Source of the DNA: Comamonadaceae bacterium
GTDB taxonomy: Bacteria; Pseudomonadota; Gammaproteobacteria; Burkholderiales; Burkholderiaceae_C
NCBI GenBank assembly: GCA_947464665.1
Contig: CANHXV010000068.1
Span: 1 to 9,757, forward strand
DNA: 9,757 nt
Direction of reading: 5' to 3'
The translations under genes and the position numbers were made by a program. Under the pieces are notes generated by a model. That model saw only the letters and a list, made by a program, of their open reading frames with translations, ran no database searches and had not been told where the DNA came from. Below are positions 1-6,608 of this stretch, one piece after another. Within the stretch, counting starts at the first letter, position 1, and the number at the start of each line of letters is the position of its first letter.

Positions 1-1677
1 AATCGCTTATCGGCCGATGCCAGCAAACGTGTTTTGCTGATTGAGGCTGGCAAGCGAGACGATTACCACTGGATACACATCCCCGTTGGTTATTTGTATT
101 GCATTGGCAATCCACGCACCGATTGGCTTTACGAGACGGAAGCGGCCGAAGGCTTGAACGGCAGAACGCTGCGATACCCCCGCGGCAAAGTGCTGGGGGG
201 TTGCAGCAGCATCAACGGCATGATTTACATGCGCGGCCAATCGCGCGATTACAACCAATGGGCAGCCATCACCAACGAGCCGCAATGGCGCTGGGATGAG
301 TGCCTGCCCTACTTTAAATTCCACGAAGACCACCATCTTGGCGTCACTGAAACGCATGGCGCCAATGGGGTTGCCGCAGGCCTGTTAAATCCGCAAGCGC
401 ACAAGGATGTCGCTTCAGCCGAATACTTCAGAATCCTCAAAGCGCGCAAAGCCGGTGGTGAGTGGCGCATCGAAAAACAGCGCTTAAGTTGGGACGTTTT
501 AGATGCCTTTGCACAAGCGGCGCAACAAGCCGGCGTCCCCGCTTCGAGCGACTTCAATCAGGGCAACAATGAAGGTGTGGGCTATTTTGAAGTGAATCAA
601 AAAAGCGGCTGGCGCTGGAACACTGCCCAAGCGTTTTTAAGGCCCACTTGCTATGCTCGCCCCAACTTTGAACTTTGGACACAAGCACAAGTCGCTGGTT
701 TGGTGATTGAAACGGATGCCGATGGCGGCAAACGGTGCACTGGGGTCAAGGTGTGGGACGGACATCAGTTGGTCACCGCTACGGCCACACGCGAAGTGGC
801 GCTGAGTGCAGGCAGCATCGGCTCTGCTCAAATTTTGCAACTCTCAGGGATTGGAGCTGCCAACAGTTTGAAGCAAAACGGCGTCGACGTGACGCACGAC
901 TTACCTGGGGTCGGTGCGAATTTGCAAGATCATTTGCAAATTCGCTCTGTCTACAAAGTCAAGCATGCCAAAACACTGAACACCTTGGCCAACAGTTGGT
1001 GGGGCAAGGCCAAGATTGGTTTGGAATATGCCCTGTCTAGGTCAGGCCCCATGAGCATGGCACCCAGTCAATTGGGTGCCTTCACCAAAAGCGATCCGAC
1101 GCGTGAATGGGCCAATATTCAATACCATGTGCAGCCTTTGAGTTTGGATGCATTTGGTGAGCCTTTGCACAAGTTCCCCGCCATCACCGCCAGCGTCTGC
1201 AATTTGAATCCGAGCAGTCGCGGCAGCGTAACGCTAAAGAGCCCCGACTTCAAAGTACCCCCCGCCATTGCACCCAACTATTTAAGCACCGACGAAGACA
1301 AGAAAGTGGCGGCAGACAGCCTGCGCGTCACTCGGCGCATCATGGCGCAACCTGCTATGGGGTGCTTCGAGCCTGAAGAATTCAAACCTGGGGTTCAATA
1401 CCAATCGGATGAAGAGTTGGCCAAACTGGCAGGCGACATTGCCAGCACCATTTTTCACCCTGTGGGCACCACCCGCATGGGCCGCGAAGATGACCCCATG
1501 GCGGTGGTCAACAGCCACTTACAAGTTCGCGGCATTCGCGGTTTGAGAGTGGTTGATGCAGGCGTCATGCCAACCATTACGAGTGGCAATACCAACAGCC
1601 CCACCTTGATGATTGCTGAAAAGGCGGCACACTGGATGGCCAAAGATGCGCAGGGGTTTGCCACGGGAAATCCCTGA
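1..1677 (+). CDS. GMC-family FAD-dependent oxidoreductase (choline dehydrogenase-like), 5' end cut by window
   Basis: The frame is open from base 1, so the N-terminus with the Rossmann GxGxxG lies outside; 558 residues are visible and roughly 20 are missing. The first visible stretch resembles the end of the FAD-binding beta-alpha-beta unit (NRLSADAS then VLLIEAG). GMC signature 1 is at about residues 60-85 (GKVLGGCSSIN), and signature 2 reads GSIGSAQILQLSGIG, with Ala where Pro or Ser is usual. The C-terminal catalytic pair is present: His in IFHPVGTTRMG (about residue 486) and Asn in GNTNSPT (about 532). Family members oxidise alcohols using FAD. The likeness is to the BetA/alcohol dehydrogenase branch, but nothing here fixes the substrate, and no betaine genes (betB, betI) are in view. 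It is followed by about 130 non-coding bases and a strong terminator, so it probably ends its transcript. Confidence 0.93.
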   Translation, partial: NRLSADASKRVLLIEAGKRDDYHWIHIPVGYLYCIGNPRTDWLYETEAAEGLNGRTLRYPRGKVLGGCSSINGMIYMRGQSRDYNQWAAITNEPQWRWDECLPYFKFHEDHHLGVTETHGANGVAAGLLNPQAHKDVASAEYFRILKARKAGGEWRIEKQRLSWDVLDAFAQAAQQAGVPASSDFNQGNNEGVGYFEVNQKSGWRWNTAQAFLRPTCYARPNFELWTQAQVAGLVIETDADGGKRCTGVKVWDGHQLVTATATREVALSAGSIGSAQILQLSGIGAANSLKQNGVDVTHDLPGVGANLQDHLQIRSVYKVKHAKTLNTLANSWWGKAKIGLEYALSRSGPMSMAPSQLGAFTKSDPTREWANIQYHVQPLSLDAFGEPLHKFPAITASVCNLNPSSRGSVTLKSPDFKVPPAIAPNYLSTDEDKKVAADSLRVTRRIMAQPAMGCFEPEEFKPGVQYQSDEELAKLAGDIASTIFHPVGTTRMGREDDPMAVVNSHLQVRGIRGLRVVDAGVMPTITSGNTNSPTLMIAEKAAHWMAKDAQGFATGNP

Positions 1678-1806
1678 TGGCAATGTCTGATGCTGCCTTG
1701 TACATTTCAATCACTCGATGAACTGCTGTTTGGGTTCGTTTTGAGGGCAGAGGAGACACCCAAACCAATCGAACACAAACATCCAAAACGAGATGTAACT
1801 TTTTAC

Positions 1807-1834
1807 AAGCGTCGCGAAAGCGGCGCTTTTTTTT
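1807..1834 (+). terminator. Intrinsic terminator after the GMC oxidoreductase gene
   Basis: A nine-base-pair stem (1807-1815 with 1820-1828, one G-U wobble) is closed by a GAAA tetraloop and followed by eight T (1827-1834). This is a textbook Rho-independent terminator for plus-strand transcription coming from the GMC gene. It is not a good terminator on the other strand, because no T-run follows the stem there. Its T-run ends one base before the ATG of the next gene, which is unusual. The element may therefore also act as the 5' leader structure of that gene. Confidence 0.85.
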
Positions 1835-1835
1835 G

Positions 1836-2594
1836 ATGGAAATACTGCTCGTTTCCCTGGCCTCCATGTTTGCCGGCATGGTCGACTCCATCGTGGGTGG
1901 TGGTGGTCTCATTTTGGTACCTGCCCTGTTTGCGACCTTTCCAACAGCACCGCCGGCCACCCTGCTTGGTACCAACAAAAGCGCAGCCATCTGGGGGACT
2001 GCATTTGCCACTTACAAATTCAGCAACCAGGTTGAAATGCGTTGGGCTGCTTTGTTGCCTGCTGCAGCGGCAGGCCTTTTAGGCTCGCTGTGTGGTGCAT
2101 GGACCGTCACCCAAGTAGACCCCAGCTTTTTGCGCAAAGCCTTGCCGTTTTTACTTATAGGCCTGCTCATTTACACCCTCGTCAAGAAACAAATGGGGCA
2201 GTCACATGAGCCTCGGTTTCAAGGCAGGCGTGAGGCCATTGCAGCCTCTTCCATCGGATTGTTGATTGGTTTTTACGATGGTTTTTTTGGCCCAGGTGCC
2301 GGCAGCTTTTTTGTCTTTGCCTATGTCCGTTTGTTGGGCTATGACTTTTTGAACGCATCGGCCTCGTCTAAGCTGATGAACACAGCCACCAACTTTTCCG
2401 CCTTGGTGCTGTTCACTCTGCAGGGCCATGTGTGGTGGCACTTGGCCCTGCCCATGGCCGTGGCCAATGTGCTCGGCAGCCTGATTGGAACTCGGCTTGC
2501 GCTCAAGCACGGTGCTGGCTTTGTGCGCTATGCCTTCTTGGCTGTTGTAAGCGCCCTGATTCTGAAAACAGCCTACGATGGATTTTTACGCTGA
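1836..2594 (+). CDS. TauE/SafE (YfcA-like) sulfite/organic anion permease family protein
   Basis: This 252-residue, very hydrophobic protein has the two-repeat layout of TauE/SafE inner-membrane permeases. Repeat one carries AGMVDSIVGGGGLILVPAL (about residues 13-31) and GTNKSA (about 48). Repeat two carries GFYDGFFGPGAGSFF (about 147-161), a motif I recall as shared with E. coli YfcA, and ASSKLMN. About seven to eight membrane segments are expected. Some family members export sulfite, sulfoacetate or related anions; the substrate here cannot be told. ATG 1836 was chosen because it keeps the full first helix. No Shine-Dalgarno precedes it, since the bases just upstream are a terminator hairpin and T-run. 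ATG 1866 or 1878 are alternatives but also lack a ribosome site. The 3' end overlaps the opposing EamA gene by 22 bases. Confidence 0.9.
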   Translation: MEILLVSLASMFAGMVDSIVGGGGLILVPALFATFPTAPPATLLGTNKSAAIWGTAFATYKFSNQVEMRWAALLPAAAAGLLGSLCGAWTVTQVDPSFLRKALPFLLIGLLIYTLVKKQMGQSHEPRFQGRREAIAASSIGLLIGFYDGFFGPGAGSFFVFAYVRLLGYDFLNASASSKLMNTATNFSALVLFTLQGHVWWHLALPMAVANVLGSLIGTRLALKHGAGFVRYAFLAVVSALILKTAYDGFLR

Positions 2595-3481
2595 GGGGCA
2601 AATTGCGCAAAAGCCACGCCTATCAAGGCAATGGCGGCACCCACCAATTTGATTGCGGTGTATTGCTCGCCCGTGATGGCCCAAGCAAACAAGCCCGCTA
2701 CAGGCGGCATGAGGTACATGAGGGGCGCTGTTCTGGCGACGCCTCTGACTTGGTTCACCCAGCCCCAAACTAACCACCCGCCAAAAGCAGAAATCAAAAC
2801 TGACCAGGCCAAGGCCACCCAGCCCTGAACACCCAGACTGGCCCAAGGTGCTTCAAGCCCGGTTGGGATAGACAATAACATGACGGGCAAGCCGCCCAAC
2901 AAAGTGGCATACCCCATGGTCAAAATACTGCCGTGTTTTTCTAGCAGTGGTTTGGCTTGCACGGTGTAATAAGAAAACAAGATAGAGGCTACAAACAAGA
3001 CCAAATCTCCGCCCGTTGCTCGCAAATCCCCCTTCATGATTTTCTCCGAAAGAAACAACAACACGCCCAAGAAGGCGACCGTGACACCCAAGACTTGGTA
3101 GCGCTGAAGTTTTTCGTGCCCCTTCCATCTCAATATGAGCAAGGTGAAAATGGGGCCGCACGCCAAAATCACAGAGCTTGAAAAAGGGGTCGACAAATGA
3201 ATGCCGTAACAAACAATTCCCACATGCAAGCTGTGCCCCACAAAGCCTAAACTGGCCAACTCCAAAATATCTTTTTGCGCCATCGGCGGAAAGAATCGGC
3301 CAAGTGTGATGCGCATCATGATCAATGCGCATGTCGGCATGATCATGTAACGTGCGAGCAAAAACCCACTGGGAGAAAGCGTGTCCAGCAAATACTTTTG
3401 TACGCTGAAGTTGGCACCCCAAATCAAAATTAAAATCAAGGCGGCCGCCATGGCCAAGTTGTTTTGCTGCTTGGCGTTCAA
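2573..3481 (-). CDS. EamA-family drug/metabolite transporter (DMT superfamily)
   Basis: About 302 residues and roughly ten membrane helices make up two EamA repeats (about residues 5-140 and 150-290). The first opens with LILILIWGANFSVQKYLL, the typical WGxNF entry of this family. The second ends in the usual LIGVAFA helix after a GEQYTAIKLVGAAIAL stretch. The family exports or imports small metabolites, including amino acids in RhtA-like members; the substrate here is unknown. The TTG at 3481 is preferred as start because it overlaps the alr stop in a TTGA arrangement, with a weak GGA five bases before it, suggesting translational coupling. A GTG at 3526 (317 aa) and an ATG at 3451 (292 aa) are alternatives. 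It is last in its transcript, and no clear terminator is seen before it runs antisense into the tauE-like gene. Confidence 0.88.
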   Translation of the reverse strand: MNAKQQNNLAMAAALILILIWGANFSVQKYLLDTLSPSGFLLARYMIMPTCALIMMRITLGRFFPPMAQKDILELASLGFVGHSLHVGIVCYGIHLSTPFSSSVILACGPIFTLLILRWKGHEKLQRYQVLGVTVAFLGVLLFLSEKIMKGDLRATGGDLVLFVASILFSYYTVQAKPLLEKHGSILTMGYATLLGGLPVMLLSIPTGLEAPWASLGVQGWVALAWSVLISAFGGWLVWGWVNQVRGVARTAPLMYLMPPVAGLFAWAITGEQYTAIKLVGAAIALIGVAFAQFAPQRKNPS

Positions 3482-4593
3482 AGCGTGTCCAAGACCGTGA
3501 CGGGGACGCGCGCTGCCAATGCACACATCAACTCATAGCCCACAGTGCCTGCTGCACTGGCCACCTCATCGATCGAAACACCGACAGATGGCTTGCTGGT
3601 TTTTTGGGGCTGTCCCCACAAGGTGACTTCACTGCCTCTGTCGGCATGGGGCAAATCGGTGATGTCGACTGTGATCATGTCCATGCTGACGCGCCCCAAT
3701 GTTCGCGATCGCACGCCATCCACGCAAACGGACGTGCCGGTAGGCGCGTGGCGTGGATAACCATCTGCGTAGCCACAGGCCACCACACCAATTCGCATGG
3801 GGCGGTCGGCCACAAAGGCTGAGCCATAGCCAACCGTGTCACCCGCTTGCAAATGTTGCACGCCAATGATGGCGGCATTCAAACTCATGACGGGTTTCAA
3901 GCCCCAATGATCAGCGGTGTGAACGGGATAATCAGGCGAGCTGCCATACAGTGCAATGCCCGGTCGCATCCAATCTGACCGGGTCTTTGAATCTTTGGCA
4001 TGGCGCAAAGTGGCGGCACTGTTACTCAGGCTGCGTTCACCCGGTAAGTCGTGGGTGTATTCTTGAAACACCGCCATGGCTGCTGCAATGCCTTTGTCGG
4101 TATCTGCATCGCTGAAGTGCGACATGAGCGAAACTTCATCGACTTGGGGCAGGGCATTCAATCGTGTCCATGCAGCTCGAAATGCTTGTGGCGCAAACCC
4201 CAATCGGTTCATACCCGTATTTATTTTGAGGAATACGCGGTGACCCAGATTTGTTTTGTGAACGGCCAGCATGTCGATTTGTGCTTCGCAATGCACCACG
4301 TGCCACAAATTGAGCCGCGAGCACATCTCTAGATCTCGGGTTTCAAAAACACCCTCCAACAAAAGGATGGGGCCGCGCCAACCCAATTGCCGGACACGCT
4401 CGGCCTCTGTCAAATCGAGGAGTGCGATACCGTCTGCGGCACGCAAAGCATCGAAAACTCTTTCAATGCCGTGGCCATACGCATTGGCTTTGACCACCCC
4501 CCAAACCAAGGCATCGGGGGCTGTTGCTTTCATGCACGCTAAGTTATGACGCAAGGCTTGAAGGTCAATGGTGGCCTGAATCGGTCTAGGCAT
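3478..4593 (-). CDS. alr: Alanine racemase
   Basis: This 371-residue PLP enzyme interconverts L- and D-alanine in the cytoplasm, supplying D-Ala for peptidoglycan. The PLP lysine is Lys35 in VVKANAYGHG, the family signature. The second catalytic base is the Tyr in DTVGYGSAF (about residue 256). KINTGMNRLGF, SNSAATLRH and GRVSMDM match other conserved active-site and PLP-phosphate regions. Length and N-terminus (MPRPIQATIDLQALRHN) are typical of the family. The start at ATG 4593 has only a poor ribosome site (AACGATTCGAA upstream). It is the first gene of a minus-strand pair with the EamA transporter and is divergent from lplT. In related Burkholderiales I recall alr beside lplT, often with radA next; here radA is replaced by the EamA gene (from memory, not checked). 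Confidence 0.97.
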   Translation of the reverse strand: MPRPIQATIDLQALRHNLACMKATAPDALVWGVVKANAYGHGIERVFDALRAADGIALLDLTEAERVRQLGWRGPILLLEGVFETRDLEMCSRLNLWHVVHCEAQIDMLAVHKTNLGHRVFLKINTGMNRLGFAPQAFRAAWTRLNALPQVDEVSLMSHFSDADTDKGIAAAMAVFQEYTHDLPGERSLSNSAATLRHAKDSKTRSDWMRPGIALYGSSPDYPVHTADHWGLKPVMSLNAAIIGVQHLQAGDTVGYGSAFVADRPMRIGVVACGYADGYPRHAPTGTSVCVDGVRSRTLGRVSMDMITVDITDLPHADRGSEVTLWGQPQKTSKPSVGVSIDEVASAAGTVGYELMCALAARVPVTVLDTL

Positions 4594-4640
4594 TTCGAAT
4601 CGTTAAAAACAAAGGGCTGTCTCAAAGGGTGAAGCCTAGA

Positions 4641-4667
4641 TTGTGTCACTTCAGAGCGTGATATAAC
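4641..4667 (+). promoter_or_regulatory. Candidate sigma-70-type promoter for lplT
   Basis: TATAAC at 4662-4667 is a five-of-six match to the -10 consensus. The best -35 is TTGTGT at 4641-4646, with a short 15-base spacer and only TTG conserved, so the -35 is weak. A start seven bases after the -10 would fall at about 4674, which is the A of an ATG opening a small ORF that runs up to lplT. The position inside the divergent alr/lplT spacer fits a promoter, but this is inference from sequence only. Confidence 0.35.
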
Positions 4668-4673
4668 GGAAAC

Positions 4674-4760
4674 ATGGCCAGCATCTGCAAAGCGGGTGTT
4701 GCTTTCTTCAATTCACCTATTTTCGACTTCGGCCCTATGCCTTATCGATTCACTGCATGA
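4674..4760 (+). CDS. Possible 28-codon leader ORF before lplT
   Basis: An ATG at 4674 opens 28 codons ending in TGA at 4758-4760, four bases before the lplT ATG. The predicted peptide begins MASICKAGVAFFN, ends FGPMPYRFTA, and is rich in Phe and Pro. I do not recognise it. The ATG sits where the candidate promoter would start transcription, so it could be read as a leaderless message. The near-adjacent stop could then feed ribosomes to lplT, which lacks its own Shine-Dalgarno. It may equally be a chance ORF; 28 codons is short enough to arise randomly. No attenuator hairpin or codon run that would mark a classic amino-acid leader peptide is seen. Confidence 0.25.
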   Translation: MASICKAGVAFFNSPIFDFGPMPYRFTA

Positions 4761-4764
4761 TTTC

Positions 4765-6048
4765 ATGAAGCGCGGTTTTTACACCATCATGGCGGCCCAG
4801 TTTTTCAGCTCGCTGGCCGACAACGCGCTGTTTGTCGCGGCTGTTGAACTCATTCGCACCAGTGGCGGAGACGAGTGGCAACGCGCCGCCCTGGTGCCCA
4901 TGTTCGCCCTGTTTTACGTGGTGCTGGCGCCTTTTGTGGGCGCGTTTGCCGACTCGAGACCGAAAGGTCAGGTCATGTTCGTCAGCAACGCCATCAAGGT
5001 GGTGGGCTGTTTGATGATGCTGTTTGGCACCCACCCCTTGCTGTCTTATGCGATCGTGGGTTTAGGCGCTGCGGCTTACTCACCTGCCAAATACGGCATC
5101 TTGACCGAATTACTGCCCGCCTCGCAACTGGTCAAAGCCAATGGCTGGATCGAAGGTCTGACCATTGCGTCCATCATTTTGGGCGTTTTGATTGGCGGGC
5201 AATTGGTAGGCCCCCATGTTGCAGAGTACTTGTTGAGCATTGACTTACCGTTCTTAGACACGGGCATCGACACGCCGCCCGAGGCTGCCATTTTGTTGTT
5301 GATCGTCTTTTATGCCTTGGCGGCTTGGTTCAACACACGAATCCCAGATACGGGTGTGGCCATGCGCCCACTGCCTTCCAATTTAGGGGCCCTGTTGCCC
5401 GATTTTTGGGATTGCAATACACGCCTTTGGAAAGATCGCCTGGGCCAAATTTCATTGGCAACCACCACCTTATTTTGGGGCGTCTCAGGTAACTTGCGCT
5501 ACATCGTCTTGGCGTGGAGCGCGGTTGCTTTGGGATACACCACCACACAAGCGTCTAGTTTGGTGGGTGTCGTTGCCATTGGCACCGCTGTGGGTGCTGT
5601 GGTGGCCTCTGTGCGAATGAAATTGCACCAAGCAACACTTGTCATGCCTTTGGGCATTGGCATGGGCCTGCTTGTTGTTGGCATGAACTTCATTGACAAC
5701 GTGTGGGTGGCTGCGCCCTTCTTAATTATGTTGGGCGCACTGGGTGGCTTTTTGGTCGTGCCCATGAACGCCTTGTTGCAACACCGTGGCCATAACCTGA
5801 TGGGCGCCGGCAGGTCCATTGCGGTTCAAAACTTCAACGAACAAGCTTGTATTTTGTTTTTAGGTGGCATGTACAGTTTCTCAACAGGCATGGGCTTGTC
5901 AGCCTTTGGAGCTATCACCGCCTTTGGCTTGGTGGTTGCTGGCTTTATGTGGCTCATCAAACGTTGGCATGAGCGCAACATGCGGGATCACAGTGAAGAG
6001 TTGCAGAAACTGATTGAAGTGGCAAAAAATGATCACTCTCATGGTTGA
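4765..6048 (+). CDS. lplT: Lysophospholipid transporter LplT (MFS)
   Basis: A 427-residue major facilitator protein with about twelve membrane helices. It matches E. coli LplT in its hallmark stretches as I recall them: AQFFSSLADNALF near the N-terminus, GAAAYSPAKYGILTELLP and LVKANGWIEG around residues 100-130, LFWGVSGNLRY mid-protein, and VVPMNALLQHRGHNLMGAG followed by AVQNFNEQ near residue 350. LplT flips lysophospholipids, mainly lyso-PE, into the cell for reacylation by Aas. No aas gene is adjacent here, unlike E. coli. ATG 4765 was chosen because the conserved protein begins with MKRGFYTIMAAQF; an in-frame GTG at 4696 would add 23 residues overlapping the leader ORF. No Shine-Dalgarno precedes 4765. 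The glutathione peroxidase gene follows after 37 bases, probably co-transcribed. Confidence 0.93.
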   Translation: MKRGFYTIMAAQFFSSLADNALFVAAVELIRTSGGDEWQRAALVPMFALFYVVLAPFVGAFADSRPKGQVMFVSNAIKVVGCLMMLFGTHPLLSYAIVGLGAAAYSPAKYGILTELLPASQLVKANGWIEGLTIASIILGVLIGGQLVGPHVAEYLLSIDLPFLDTGIDTPPEAAILLLIVFYALAAWFNTRIPDTGVAMRPLPSNLGALLPDFWDCNTRLWKDRLGQISLATTTLFWGVSGNLRYIVLAWSAVALGYTTTQASSLVGVVAIGTAVGAVVASVRMKLHQATLVMPLGIGMGLLVVGMNFIDNVWVAAPFLIMLGALGGFLVVPMNALLQHRGHNLMGAGRSIAVQNFNEQACILFLGGMYSFSTGMGLSAFGAITAFGLVVAGFMWLIKRWHERNMRDHSEELQKLIEVAKNDHSHG

Positions 6049-6085
6049 TCGCCAATTGACTTAACCCCTCTCCAAGGCACTTCCC

Positions 6086-6571
6086 ATGAAAACGATTTAC
6101 GATTTTGAAGCAGTTCAAATGAACGGGCAAGGCTTGCCACTGAGTCAACTGCAAGGCAAGGTCATGTTGATTGTGAACACAGCCAGCGCCTGCGGTTTCA
6201 CACCTCAGTTTGGCGGTCTTGAAAAAATTTACCAAGCCTACAAAGACAAGGGCTTGGCCGTTTTAGGGTTCCCTTGCAATCAATTTGGCAATCAAGATCC
6301 TGCCAGCAATGAAGTCATTGCCGATTTTTGCCAAGTCAATTACGGCGTGAGTTTCACCATGATGCAGAAGATCAATGTGAATGGCCCCGAAGCGCATCCG
6401 CTTTACCAATGGTTGTGTGCTGAGGCGCCGGGCTTGTTGGGCAGCAAGGCCATCAAATGGAACTTCACCAAGTTTTTGGTCGGCCGCGATGGCCGTGTGA
6501 TCAAGCGCTATGCCTCGATGGACAAGCCCGAGAAAATTGCGCAAGACATTGAAGCGGCTCTGGCCACTTAA
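6086..6571 (+). CDS. gpx: Glutathione peroxidase family protein (Cys-type, BtuE-like thiol peroxidase)
   Basis: This 161-residue cytoplasmic thioredoxin-fold peroxidase reduces hydrogen peroxide and organic or lipid hydroperoxides. The peroxidatic residue is Cys36 in NTASACGFTPQ, in place of selenocysteine. The rest of the catalytic set is visible: Gln70 in GFPCNQFGNQDP and Trp125-Asn126 in KWNFTKFL. Cys82 in DFCQVNYGV lies where the resolving cysteine of thioredoxin-dependent family members sits, so thioredoxin rather than glutathione may be the reductant (inference). ATG 6086 has an AAGG eight bases upstream. It lies 37 bases after lplT on the same strand, with no terminator between, so it is likely the second gene of that unit. 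It converges with glcF, leaving a 37-base AT-rich gap. Confidence 0.95.
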   Translation: MKTIYDFEAVQMNGQGLPLSQLQGKVMLIVNTASACGFTPQFGGLEKIYQAYKDKGLAVLGFPCNQFGNQDPASNEVIADFCQVNYGVSFTMMQKINVNGPEAHPLYQWLCAEAPGLLGSKAIKWNFTKFLVGRDGRVIKRYASMDKPEKIAQDIEAALAT

Positions 6572-6608
6572 ATCAGCTTAAGTTAAATTAATTCTGATTC
6601 AGAGGGCT

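Noticed and set aside
1793..1798. A start-stop minimal ORF (ATGTAA) just before the terminator hairpin
   Set aside because: The six-base motif has no ribosome site close enough and no conservation evidence; most likely chance.
2853..3524. A 223-codon minus-strand frame overlapping the EamA gene
   Set aside because: It is the same strand shifted by one frame within a clear EamA coding region. Its product is His- and Arg-rich without membrane helices, so it is a shadow.
6571..6599. Possible bidirectional terminator between gpx and glcF (AATCAG/CTGATT inverted repeat)
   Set aside because: Only six pairs are separated by 17 bases, there are no GC-rich pairs and no T-run follows on either strand; it is too weak to call.
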